From assembly GCA_947168885.1 (NCBI GenBank), contig CAMVNQ010000011.1, positions 44,291-108,290 on the forward strand: DNA of 64,000 nt, given 5' to 3'. The position numbers and the translations under genes were made by a program. The notes under the pieces were generated by a model, which was not told where the DNA came from, did not search any database, and worked only from the letters and a program-made list of their open reading frames with translations. Positions 43,189-51,670 of this stretch are shown piece by piece (within the stretch, counting starts at the first letter, position 1; every line of letters starts with the position of its first letter). The DNA is from an uncultured Clostridia bacterium (GTDB taxonomy: Bacteria; Bacillota; Clostridia; Oscillospirales; Ruminococcaceae).

Positions 43189-43309
43189 CGATATATGATC
43201 TGCGAAAGGCTCAAATGATACAGACGGACAGTCGGGATTAAAATTTTTGACATTAATGATATTTTTTTGCTCGTTATATGTTAAAAATGCTGAATAAACA
43301 AATTAACTG

Positions 43310-43338
43310 TTGACGTGAAATGGAAATAGTGCTATACT
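43310..43338 (+). promoter_or_regulatory. Promoter of the cohesin gene cluster
   Basis: TTGACG (43310-43315), 17-base spacer and TATACT (43333-43338). The leader to 43451 is about 105 bases and contains an ACTATATCATAGTAT inverted repeat directly after the -10 box, a possible operator. Confidence 0.72.
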
Positions 43339-43450
43339 ATATCATAGTATATTATGAGAAAATTTGAGAACTTTTTGAGAATTTTGGTTTTTATGGCGCA
43401 TGGAAGCTCATGGATACCGACATATTTTACCGATTCGAGGAAATGTACCT

Positions 43451-44866
43451 ATGTGTAGAATGTTCAAGCTGATACTGTCCGTACTTTGTGCGGCAATCGC
43501 ATTTGCAGCCGTTTCGGTGACTGCGCTTGCGGCATCGGTCAACGGAATAAGCGTATCCGGAACAGACCTTGCCCCCGGTGATACATTCACCGTTACGCTG
43601 TCAGTCCCTGCGGCAGAAGCCGCGGACACCGCTTCGGTCCGTGTGGAGTTTGACCCGTCGGCGTTTGAGGTGATCTCGTGGTCTCCGAACCTCACTAACG
43701 GGTATTACAACAGCGGCGACAGCTTTCTGGCACTCACATCCGCAAATGCGGTCAGAGCGATAGAACTGAGCCGCGGCGCAGAGTTTACCGCAACGCTCTC
43801 GGTAAAGAGAAATGCTGCTGCGGGCACATATCCCATAAAGCTCGTGAGCCATAGTTTTTCTTATGTGAAGGATAACGGATATGAGTACGTCGAACTCTGG
43901 ACGCCCTCGGTGACGGACGCATACATTAATGTCGGAAGTTCGTCCGCAGGTACATCTTCCTCCTCTGTTACGACATCTCAGGTTCCTGAGATAACGACGA
44001 GTGCTGTGTCCTCATCACAGCCGCCGGTAACAACCTCCTCATCTTCCTCTGCTGTCGGAACTTCAACTACAAAGACGCCGGCAGTGAATGAAGACCTTAA
44101 CAGCGATACCACCGGAAAAACAAATGAGATCACTGCTGCACCGAACAACAATGATGACGACGAGGAAGAATACCCCGACACAGGAAATACAGTCATAAGC
44201 GGACAGGGCGGCGATGCGGATACGACGACACCTGCGAACGGCGGCAGCGGCAATGTCGAAGTTACGTGTAAGGTGGCTCTTGGCGGACTTCCCGACGGAA
44301 AGATTAATATTTCCGCTAAAAACGCGGCTTTTGACAGGGACACAGAGATCCGCGTCACCGGAAACGGCGAAGCTGATGAAAGCACATTAAATGCTCTGAA
44401 AAGCCTCGGACTCGACAAACATGGTTATTACGCATTCGATATAAGCCTTTATGATATCGCTGCGAATAAGCGCGTGAATACGCTCACACGCGGATATATC
44501 GAGTTTGCTATACCTGTTCCGAAGAAGCTTCAGAGCGCTATGAACGATCTTGCTGTTTATCATATATCCGGCGGTAAGGCACAGTGCATAAACAGCAGTA
44601 TCTCCTTTGATGAAGGACAGTACCGCATTAAATTCAGCGCCTCCGACTTCTCGCCGTATATGATAGTCGATATGGTCGGCGAGAATACAGATTCATCACA
44701 GGCGAGCATCGTTGATACGACCAACACGGGCAGCGGTGTAATGCCGCTTAACCCGCATACTGGCGTTACAGCTGCGGTAGCTATACCTGCGGCACTGGTA
44801 GGATGTGCTCTCCTGTCAAGAAAGATCATCAAGAAGAGAAAGCGCACTAAAACTTACGTCGAGTAA
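43451..44866 (+). CDS. Cell-wall-anchored cohesin-domain protein 1
   Basis: A 471-residue surface protein. Signal peptide (~1-30), one cohesin-type beta domain (~32-165: 'DLAPGDTFTVTLSV', 'VRVEFDPSAFEVISW', 'GTYPIKLVSHSFSY'), a Ser/Thr linker (~170-270), and a second beta domain (~275-420) ending 'FSASDFSPYMIVDM', a module often seen before anchors in ruminococcal surface proteins. The C terminus has NPHTG, a hydrophobic helix and KKRKR: an NPxTG-type sortase signal. A single cohesin plus a wall anchor recalls ScaE-type anchoring proteins, which hold dockerin-bearing proteins on the cell. The start at 43451 fits GAGG upstream. Confidence 0.8.
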   Translation: MCRMFKLILSVLCAAIAFAAVSVTALAASVNGISVSGTDLAPGDTFTVTLSVPAAEAADTASVRVEFDPSAFEVISWSPNLTNGYYNSGDSFLALTSANAVRAIELSRGAEFTATLSVKRNAAAGTYPIKLVSHSFSYVKDNGYEYVELWTPSVTDAYINVGSSSAGTSSSSVTTSQVPEITTSAVSSSQPPVTTSSSSSAVGTSTTKTPAVNEDLNSDTTGKTNEITAAPNNNDDDEEEYPDTGNTVISGQGGDADTTTPANGGSGNVEVTCKVALGGLPDGKINISAKNAAFDRDTEIRVTGNGEADESTLNALKSLGLDKHGYYAFDISLYDIAANKRVNTLTRGYIEFAIPVPKKLQSAMNDLAVYHISGGKAQCINSSISFDEGQYRIKFSASDFSPYMIVDMVGENTDSSQASIVDTTNTGSGVMPLNPHTGVTAAVAIPAALVGCALLSRKIIKKRKRTKTYVE

Positions 44867-44886
44867 GTCATGACAAAGGTAATTAT

Positions 44887-44901
44887 CCGGACAAGGTCCG
44901 G
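44887..44901 (+). terminator. Small hairpin after cohesin gene 1
   Basis: CCGGAC-AAG-GTCCGG followed by TTATT. Six G/C-rich pairs but a poor T-run; it may only reduce read-through to the next gene. Confidence 0.4.
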
Positions 44902-44955
44902 TTATTACGGCATTTAAGGATGAATGTCGAACTTATTATGAAAGGAAGTATTATC

Positions 44956-46185
44956 ATGAAAAAGAAAAGGTTATTATCTCTGTTTGCGGCTTTTGCGGTC
45001 GCGCTATGCTGCCTTATCGTTCCCGGGAACAGCAGGATAGGTCTGAACACTGTTGCGGAGGCTTCCGTTACAGACGGGCTGTCTATCGAGGCACTGGACG
45101 GTGCCGATATTGAGGCTCTGATGCCCGGAGACAGGTTTAAAGTAACGCTCACAATAAAGCCCGTGGACGAACTCCTTGATACGATCTATTTCAACATCAA
45201 GTACAATTCTGCGGCTTTTGACGTTGTGAGCTGGTATGATGCCGATGCTGATGTGCTTGCACCCAAGGGCGCTCTTTCCGAATCCGCCGGTATTTTTCCC
45301 GTTGAGGGCGAGGATGGATTCAGCTATCTTTCTTACGGCGCAGCCGGTCTGAAGATCTCGGCTCCGGCAGAAGAACGGACCATAGACCTGTCCGCAGGCG
45401 CAGTTTTTGAAGCAACTCTTATGGTCAGAACTGATGTACCCGTTACCGGCGGTTCGTATGAAATAACTCTTGATAAGACTGCAGATTGTTTCCAGTGCGG
45501 CTATTTTGTCAGTGCGACAGGATATATCGAGTGCTGGAAGCCGTCTGATGCAGACTCATCTGTTATTGCGAAAGTTGCAAACTCCATTTCCGGTAAGATA
45601 GACGGTATTGATCTCGGTGATGTAGGCGGCACAGTCGTTGTACTTGTATATGACGGTACAACGCTTATTACCTCTGGTGATGTTGACCCCGTTAACGGAA
45701 GGTTTACTATCAAATCCGGTCCCGAGGACGCTACAAAGACATACGATCTTAAGCTTGGCGTAAGAGATGCGTCCAGCACAGTAAGATCACTCTGGGGCGT
45801 ATTTACAGAGCGTTCGCTCTATCCCGAGGATGACAAGACAGTAACATTGACACCTCCTAAATTCGTAAAGAACAAGCTTACCGACAAGACTGGCATTATC
45901 CAGATCAAGGGAAGCAAGGACATAAGACCTATCGGTATGCTGACATTCAGACTGTTCGGTGATGTTAACAAGGACGGTTCTGTCGGTGCGGGTGACGCTA
46001 CACAGATACTCAGACATATCGTCGGCAACGCTTCAAGCATTGACGGGGCTTCCGACGAAGAGACCGAGATCAACAAGGGCATTGCGAACGTTATGGATAC
46101 CGACAGCGTGCTCAACGCAAAGGACGCTACACAGATACTCAGAAAAGTTATAGGCGTTCCCTCTATGTTCAACGGCAGAGCGTAA
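44956..46185 (+). CDS. Secreted cohesin-like protein with C-terminal dockerin
   Basis: A 409-residue secreted protein without a wall anchor. Signal peptide (~1-35), one cohesin-like domain (~40-195: 'LMPGDRFKVTLTI', 'IYFNIKYNSAAFDVVSW'), a beta domain (~205-335) with 'VVVLVYDGTTLITSG', and a dockerin (~340-405). Dockerin repeat 1 is 'DVNKDGSVGAGDATQILRHI', a full calcium loop. Repeat 2, 'VMDTDSVLNAKDATQILRKV', has Val in place of the first Asp. A protein with both a cohesin-like and a dockerin domain can act as an adaptor between scaffold proteins. The anchored cohesin proteins on either side are plausible partners. ATG 44956 follows AAGGAAG. Confidence 0.82.
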   Translation: MKKKRLLSLFAAFAVALCCLIVPGNSRIGLNTVAEASVTDGLSIEALDGADIEALMPGDRFKVTLTIKPVDELLDTIYFNIKYNSAAFDVVSWYDADADVLAPKGALSESAGIFPVEGEDGFSYLSYGAAGLKISAPAEERTIDLSAGAVFEATLMVRTDVPVTGGSYEITLDKTADCFQCGYFVSATGYIECWKPSDADSSVIAKVANSISGKIDGIDLGDVGGTVVVLVYDGTTLITSGDVDPVNGRFTIKSGPEDATKTYDLKLGVRDASSTVRSLWGVFTERSLYPEDDKTVTLTPPKFVKNKLTDKTGIIQIKGSKDIRPIGMLTFRLFGDVNKDGSVGAGDATQILRHIVGNASSIDGASDEETEINKGIANVMDTDSVLNAKDATQILRKVIGVPSMFNGRA

Positions 46186-46216
46186 TTAAAAAATCATAAA
46201 AAAGGACCCTTGACCC

Positions 46217-48484
46217 ATGGCAGGCGGATTGAAAATAAAGTTAATATTTTTGATCACAGCGGTGCTGTTTGTGTCCGCTTTTTTGGCGACCCCTGTCAAG
46301 GCAATGGACGCGGACGGGCTCAGCGTTTCCCGTAACGGCTTGTGGAGCGGCAGTTCCACTGTGGAAGCGATGCGCGGGGATATTGTCACCGTGTACATAA
46401 ATATCCCCGCCCTGCCGAACCACTCCGACGCTATCTGGATCAAGGTATATTACGACCCGACAGTGTTCGAGCTGCCGCCGTACTGGGCTTCGTGGGGCAC
46501 CCTCAACGAAATGGGCGAGGGTGTGGAAGCAAAGACCGGCGCGGGCTCTGACGAGAACGGAACATTTTTTTCCTTTGCTGCGTCTGCGGCAAGAAACGAC
46601 GGCGGCAGGCTCATCCCCGTTTGGCAGAGCCAGTGTCTCAACGCAAAGCTTCGGGTGCTGAACAATGCGCGTCTCGGAGACACGGTATTAAGACTTGAGA
46701 CACACGATGTCGCATATACGAACGATGACGGCGTTACTTACACCGATATGTGGGAAAAGCCTGCCGTTACCGAAGCTACAGTATCAGTATCACCCCCTTC
46801 GTCCGTTTTCAGAACGGGCGGAGGGATTCGTGTTGACAAAGAGAAGATCGCGCAGGACAGCGAGTTCTATATCTATATTGATGTTCCGAAAATGGCTCGT
46901 GAAGCTGTAATGACGGATATTGAGGTCGGCTATGACCCGACCGCGTTCACGTTCGTCGGCTGGGAGAATTACGCTTACGCCGGAGTTCAGAGAGATTCGT
47001 CGCATTTTGGTGTATCGCGTAACGAATGCATTGACAATACCGTGCTCAAAGCGAAAATGCGCGTCAAAAAGAATGCAAAGGCAGGCAAGTACGCGTTTGT
47101 TATCACTGCTCACAGCCTGCATTACGACGACGGTCTGACAACGATTGAGATGTGGTCTCCCGACAGAATGTCGGCTGAGGTCGAAGTACTTGATACCTCG
47201 GCATATCATTCTGACGTTTACGGCATATCGGTTTATCCTGTGCGTGCAAAGCCGATGGAACTGTTCGACGTCTATGTGACCATACCGGCGATGAATGCTT
47301 CGGCGGACAAGATCGACATACGCGTTGAATATAACCCCTCCGTATTCGAGCTTCTTTCGTGGGATCCGGGATTCGGCACCGTGGACAACGGCTGGAATTG
47401 GTTTGGCTTCAAAGCCGGGTATGGCAATATCGACCTCAGCAAGGGACTTACTTTCAAAGCACAGATGCGTTCGAGCGCGGCTGCGCGTGATCGTTACGCT
47501 TTCAATCTGACTCACAGCACGCTCTCGAATGAGTACGTGAACAATATGTGGGAGCCGCAGAACAAAACGGCATACATCTATATCTCCGATACGGCAGTTC
47601 CGGACGATTCCGGTGATCCGAGAGTTACTGTCGCATCTGAACGCACTCCGGCTCCGGGAACGACGGCGGCAACAAGAGATCCGAATGTCACAATATCGGA
47701 CTCGGATACTACCCGTCCGGTGGACGTCGGCGATAACAGGTACGATGATGACGGAGACGAGATCTATAACAACAATGATGACGGAACCGAGATAAACAAC
47801 AGCAACGACGACACGACGGTTCCGTCCGCCCGTGGAATAAATATCTATCTTGACGCTATTCTGAATGGAATAGCAGAACAGAACATCGACGCTTCGACAA
47901 AGAAAAAGTTCTTTTCCGGCGACACCGTCATAATGATGAGAAACACAAATGAAGCGGAGAACAGCGCCAAAGCGGCATTGCAGAAGCTTGACCTTTCCGG
48001 ACACCGCATTTATTCATTCGATGTGAGCGTCCGCGATATTGCTTCCGGAACATACATACACGATCTCGGGAACGGCTATATTGATATTACAATGCCGGTT
48101 CCTGACGGTTTCGCTGCGGGAAGCTCCGGAGTAGCGCTGTATCATATCAACAACGGAAATCCCGAGCGGGTCAACGGCACTGTTTCCGTAAGGGGCGGAC
48201 GCACCGTTGTCACTTTCCGTGTTAAAACATTCTCGCCCTATATGTTCGTTGATCTATCTGCCGGAGGCGGCGCGGGGATTGTCACGACTGCTGATGACTA
48301 CAAAACTGCTGTGATAGTTGAAGACGATGTGAAGGGCGGAAGTACCTATGACTATGTCCCGAATACGGTTTCTCACCAAAATCCGCATACCGGAGTCGTG
48401 GTTGCGGTAGCTGTGCCGGCGGCTTTGATAGGCTGTGCGGTGCTTGTAAGAAAAGGAAAGAGAAAAAGAGGTTCAAGAAGATAA
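46217..48484 (+). CDS. Cell-wall-anchored protein with three cohesin-type domains
   Basis: A 755-residue surface protein: signal peptide ending near 'TPVKAMDA', three cohesin-like domains (~35-190, ~195-330, ~335-470), each with a 'YDPTxFE' or 'YNPSVFE' strand and a closing 'Hx2-3Y-MWxP' strand, an acidic Asn/Asp/Thr linker (~475-535), and a beta domain (~535-690) ending 'KTFSPYMFVDL', like that of cohesin protein 1. NPHTG, a helix and RKGKRKRGSRR follow: a sorting signal identical in type to protein 1. It could display up to three dockerin proteins. Cohesin calls rest on pattern, not on alignment. Confidence 0.78.
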   Translation: MAGGLKIKLIFLITAVLFVSAFLATPVKAMDADGLSVSRNGLWSGSSTVEAMRGDIVTVYINIPALPNHSDAIWIKVYYDPTVFELPPYWASWGTLNEMGEGVEAKTGAGSDENGTFFSFAASAARNDGGRLIPVWQSQCLNAKLRVLNNARLGDTVLRLETHDVAYTNDDGVTYTDMWEKPAVTEATVSVSPPSSVFRTGGGIRVDKEKIAQDSEFYIYIDVPKMAREAVMTDIEVGYDPTAFTFVGWENYAYAGVQRDSSHFGVSRNECIDNTVLKAKMRVKKNAKAGKYAFVITAHSLHYDDGLTTIEMWSPDRMSAEVEVLDTSAYHSDVYGISVYPVRAKPMELFDVYVTIPAMNASADKIDIRVEYNPSVFELLSWDPGFGTVDNGWNWFGFKAGYGNIDLSKGLTFKAQMRSSAAARDRYAFNLTHSTLSNEYVNNMWEPQNKTAYIYISDTAVPDDSGDPRVTVASERTPAPGTTAATRDPNVTISDSDTTRPVDVGDNRYDDDGDEIYNNNDDGTEINNSNDDTTVPSARGINIYLDAILNGIAEQNIDASTKKKFFSGDTVIMMRNTNEAENSAKAALQKLDLSGHRIYSFDVSVRDIASGTYIHDLGNGYIDITMPVPDGFAAGSSGVALYHINNGNPERVNGTVSVRGGRTVVTFRVKTFSPYMFVDLSAGGGAGIVTTADDYKTAVIVEDDVKGGSTYDYVPNTVSHQNPHTGVVVAVAVPAALIGCAVLVRKGKRKRGSRR

Positions 48485-48490
48485 AAATAT

Positions 48491-48528
48491 CCCCGAAGCG
48501 GTTATCCGTAACTGCTTCGGGGATTTTT
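48491..48528. terminator. Bidirectional terminator between the cohesin genes and the CDF gene
   Basis: CCCCGAAGC-G-GTTA pairs with TAAC-T-GCTTCGGGG around TCCG, with TTTTT on the plus exit and an ATTTTTA run on the minus exit. Confidence 0.92.
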
Positions 48529-48529
48529 G

Positions 48530-49468
48530 TCATGTCTGGCTTTTGTTCACGGTTTTATCGGAATGCACATCCGGGTTGACGTGGACCATACAGTGCTTCA
48601 CGTCGGGGAACTCGTGCTCGATAGCGTCATGAACGATCTCTGCGGTGTCGTGCGCTTCGACAAGGGTGTTTGACGCAGACATGAGTATCTCGACCTCGAC
48701 ATATATCTTTGAACCGAAAAGACGCGTTTTTATGTCATCTATTCCGATAACTCCGTTCGTACCGAGTATCACCTTTCTCATAGCGTCCACAGTCTCTTCG
48801 GGGCAGGACTTATCCACCATTTTATCGACGGCATCGCGGAATATTTCGACTGCCGCCTTTTCTATGAACGCACAGATGACTACGCTTGCAAGAGGGTCAA
48901 GAACCGGGTAGCCCAGCCGTGCGCCAAGAATACCCGCGAAAGCACCGACCGACGAGAGCGCGTCGGAACGGTGATGCCACGCGTCCGCCATTAGCGCACC
49001 GGAATTGACTTTTTTTGCCGCGTGCTTTGTGTAGCGGAACATAGCTTCCTTTACGATGACAGAGACGACTGCTGCGACAAGAGCGGGGATCTCGGGTATA
49101 TCTATCGGGTGCGTGTCCGGTTCAATGATCTTTTTTATACCGTCTATGCCAATGCCTACGCCGGTCGCCGCGAGAACGACCGCAAGGATAAGTGCCGCTA
49201 CACATTCGAGACGTTCGTGCCCGTATGGGTGCTCTTTATCGGGTTTTTTACCGGCGAGTGAGATACCGATCATGACCACAAAGGTACTGAATACATCGGA
49301 CGCGGAATGAACGGCATCCGAGACCATAGCACCGGATTTTGCGAAAATACCCGCAAGAAGTTTTATCACGGAAAGAAGCAGATTAACAATTATGCTTACG
49401 ACCGAGACTTTCATAGCGAGTTTTTCGGCAGAGTTGTTCTTTTCATCGTGTATTATTTCGGTATCCAT
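48530..49468 (-). CDS. Cation diffusion facilitator exporter, probably nickel/cobalt
   Basis: A 312-residue CDF metal/proton antiporter with six helices and a short C-terminal metal domain. The transport-site motifs are HxxxD in helix 2 ('AVHSASDVFST') and HxxxD in helix 5 ('AWHHRSDALSS'), the pattern of zinc, cobalt and nickel exporters. A NiCo riboswitch candidate precedes it on the same strand, so it most likely expels Ni or Co when they are in excess. The C terminus has several His residues ('HCMVHVNPDVHS'). AAGGAG precedes the ATG by seven bases. Confidence 0.9.
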   Translation of the reverse strand: MDTEIIHDEKNNSAEKLAMKVSVVSIIVNLLLSVIKLLAGIFAKSGAMVSDAVHSASDVFSTFVVMIGISLAGKKPDKEHPYGHERLECVAALILAVVLAATGVGIGIDGIKKIIEPDTHPIDIPEIPALVAAVVSVIVKEAMFRYTKHAAKKVNSGALMADAWHHRSDALSSVGAFAGILGARLGYPVLDPLASVVICAFIEKAAVEIFRDAVDKMVDKSCPEETVDAMRKVILGTNGVIGIDDIKTRLFGSKIYVEVEILMSASNTLVEAHDTAEIVHDAIEHEFPDVKHCMVHVNPDVHSDKTVNKSQT

Positions 49469-49493
49469 ATTGTCATCTCCTTTTTATAGGTAT

Positions 49494-49530
49494 AAAAAAG
49501 CGGGGCAGCATGTGAATTACGCTGTCCCGC
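49494..49530 (-). terminator. Riboswitch-controlled terminator
   Basis: On the minus strand GCGGGACAGC pairs with GCTGCCCCGC and is followed by TTTTTT. The 5' arm includes the GGGACAG of the NiCo aptamer, so ligand binding and terminator formation should exclude each other. Confidence 0.82.
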
Positions 49531-49595
49531 AGATTTGATCTGCTGCCCGGAAGCCCGGCTGCGCGAAAACGCCGCCTGATCAGGTCCTCAAGTAT
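49500..49595 (-). ncRNA. NiCo (czcD) riboswitch
   Basis: The minus-strand leader contains, in order, CCTGATCAGGC, GCAGCCGGGC, GGGCAGCAGAT and ATCTGCGGGACAG. These match the conserved blocks I remember from the NiCo riboswitch (CUGAGCAGGC, GCAGCCGGGC, GGCA-CAGAU, AUCUGUGGGACAG), including the paired CAGAT/ATCTG arm. It lies between a consensus promoter and a CDF exporter gene, the usual context of this class. Co or Ni binding should stabilise the aptamer, block the overlapping terminator and turn the exporter on. Confidence 0.85.
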
Positions 49596-49602
49596 TGTAG
49601 TT

Positions 49603-49631
49603 ATTATATCATATTCGTTATGGTTTGTCAA
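49603..49631 (-). promoter_or_regulatory. Promoter of the riboswitch-CDF unit
   Basis: Minus strand: TTGACA (49626-49631), 17-base spacer and TATAAT (49603-49608). Transcription should start near 49596, at the 5' edge of the riboswitch. Confidence 0.88.
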
Positions 49632-49703
49632 TGACAACAATTTTGAACATAAAATTTCGGGTAACTTTTTTTAAACATTTTGTTATATTTACATAAAAAG
49701 TCC

Positions 49704-49732
49704 TTTACATTTGACTCGAAATGTAGTATAAT
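49704..49732 (+). promoter_or_regulatory. Promoter of the VWA-tubulin-GTPase operon
   Basis: TTTACA (49704-49709), 17-base spacer and TATAAT (49727-49732), about 70 bases before the first gene. No dyad or riboswitch-like structure stands out in the leader. Confidence 0.72.
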
Positions 49733-49809
49733 ATTATAGGCTGTAATGTCTGCCGGATACTTCTGGCTGCTTTCATGCCTTACATATAATACGTTTTGGA
49801 GCTGTTGTT

Positions 49810-51597
49810 ATGAAAAAGCTGTTAGCCGCAATATTAGCGGTTTCCGTTATGTTGGTTTGTTCGCTCGGCTGTATAACCGCGGGTGCGGTAGGTGCTACCA
49901 CGGGCGAGGTAGATGTCGTATTTCTTGTGGATTCGAGTCTTTCGATGAAGACGAACGACCCGGATTCAATACGAACACAGGCGATAGACTTATTTGCCGA
50001 TCTTTGTACTCTGGGAAGCACGAAGATAGGTTTTGTGCTGTTCGGTTCGGACATAAACTATTCTCAGGAGCCGATAGACATAAACACCGAGGAAGACCGT
50101 GCAAAGATCAAGAAAACTACCGCAGAGCTCGGTAATTATGTAAAGGGCGCTACCGATACCGGAAGAGCCGCGCTGTATGCAGTGGATATGCTTGCGTCGG
50201 ACGCATATACCGGAAACGGTAAGTTCATCATCTTCCTCTCCGACGGAAAGACCTACGTCGGCAAGAACAAGGAAGGAAGAACAGACGAGGATTCGATGAC
50301 CGACCTCAATTCTGCGATAATAAAGGCGCGCAACTCCGGCATACCGATATACACGATAGGTTTCGACGCAGGCGGCGAAGTTGATGAAGCGGAGCTTCAG
50401 CACATATCGTCCTCGACCTATGCGGACAAGACGTATATGACCAAGACAACCGGCGAGCTCTCCGAGATACTGAGTGAGATCTATGTCCACCATACCGGCG
50501 CCGAGAACAACAATATCATTTCCTATGTTTCCGACGGAGGAAACAAGGATGTGACATTTGCTATAACAGACAGCTCGGTAGTTGAAGCGAACCTTGTTGT
50601 AATGCATTCCGCGCCCCTCGATGAAATTGATCTCTACGACGCTCACGGTAATCCGGTACTTTTTGACGGCACCGCGGCGGCCATATCCCACAGCGAAAAG
50701 TATTCGCTCGTGAAGATATACTATCCCGAAGTAGGTAACTGGCGCGTTTCGCTGCGTTCTCCGAAGGACGCGCAGATAGACATAAACTGCATACTTACAA
50801 GAGACTATAATCTCGACTTCTCCCTCCTTACCGATAAACCGATAGCAAATGGGACGAAGCTTAAGTTCAGCGCCGTTCTCACCGATCCCGAAAAGAACCC
50901 CGTGACCGATGAGAATCTTATAAAGAAGCTCGTCGGCAGAGTTATTGTCACAAACTCTGATACCGGTGAGTCTGTTGAAGCTCCGCTTGAATACATAGAT
51001 TCACAGTACAAGGGTACTGCGGTACTCGACGCGGACGCTTCGTACACGGTACAGGCAAGCCTTTACAACACGAACATAGACATACGAAGCGAAATAATCA
51101 CGCTTGCGCTCGGCGACGAGAGTATGGTGGAGCCGGAAGGTCCTCTGAAGCTCATACTCATAATTGCCGGCGGAGCAGCAGTTCTGATAATTCTGATAAT
51201 ATTCATCATCAAGAAACTCAAGGAGAATATCCGTATGTGGTCGGGCCGTCTCGTGCTTACCGCAAACACAGGCGGTATGCCTTACCCGCCGGCGTACTTC
51301 GATTTTGCGAAAAAGGTGCCGGGTAAACGCAAGGTCATGCTGTCCACGGTAATGAGTGCCGCGTTTGAGAAGGGCGAGGCTTCCGACGCTATACCGAAGA
51401 GCATAACCGCAGGTATCAAGATAACCATGACCGAAAGCGGCGATATCCGTATATCAAAGGCGGGCGGTGTAGAATACAGCGGCGGAATAACCCTCGGAAA
51501 TAACATCATTCTTTCTAATGCCAACAGAGTCACGCTGCGGTATAAGGATAAGACAGGCTCTGCAAACTCGCTCATCATACAGTATTTGAGGACATAA
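49810..51597 (+). CDS. Membrane-anchored VWA-domain protein
   Basis: A 595-residue protein: N-terminal signal (~1-30), an extracytoplasmic VWA domain (~33-230) with an intact metal-ion site (Asp41-Ser43-Ser45 in DSSLS, Thr118 in 'TDTGRA', Asp145 in 'LSDGKT'), a beta-rich outer segment (~240-435), one transmembrane helix (446-468) and a ~120-residue cytoplasmic beta domain. The tail has a look of an FHA-like or ubiquitin-like fold ('GDIRISKAGGVEYSGGITLG'), but I cannot assign it. It heads the operon and is the only member with a clear membrane span, so it may link an outside ligand to the cytoplasmic GTPase machinery. GGAG precedes the ATG. Confidence 0.85.
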   Translation: MKKLLAAILAVSVMLVCSLGCITAGAVGATTGEVDVVFLVDSSLSMKTNDPDSIRTQAIDLFADLCTLGSTKIGFVLFGSDINYSQEPIDINTEEDRAKIKKTTAELGNYVKGATDTGRAALYAVDMLASDAYTGNGKFIIFLSDGKTYVGKNKEGRTDEDSMTDLNSAIIKARNSGIPIYTIGFDAGGEVDEAELQHISSSTYADKTYMTKTTGELSEILSEIYVHHTGAENNNIISYVSDGGNKDVTFAITDSSVVEANLVVMHSAPLDEIDLYDAHGNPVLFDGTAAAISHSEKYSLVKIYYPEVGNWRVSLRSPKDAQIDINCILTRDYNLDFSLLTDKPIANGTKLKFSAVLTDPEKNPVTDENLIKKLVGRVIVTNSDTGESVEAPLEYIDSQYKGTAVLDADASYTVQASLYNTNIDIRSEIITLALGDESMVEPEGPLKLILIIAGGAAVLIILIIFIIKKLKENIRMWSGRLVLTANTGGMPYPPAYFDFAKKVPGKRKVMLSTVMSAAFEKGEASDAIPKSITAGIKITMTESGDIRISKAGGVEYSGGITLGNNIILSNANRVTLRYKDKTGSANSLIIQYLRT

Positions 51598-51670
51598 ACA
51601 GAGAAAAGTGCTCCCCGGCCGCCGAATGCGGGCAGGAAATCTAGAAAAATAATAGTCTTTGGAGGATAAT

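Noticed and set aside
46790..48004. 404-aa minus-strand open frame
   Set aside because: Antisense to the three-cohesin gene; Arg/Val/Ile-rich translation typical of a shadow frame.
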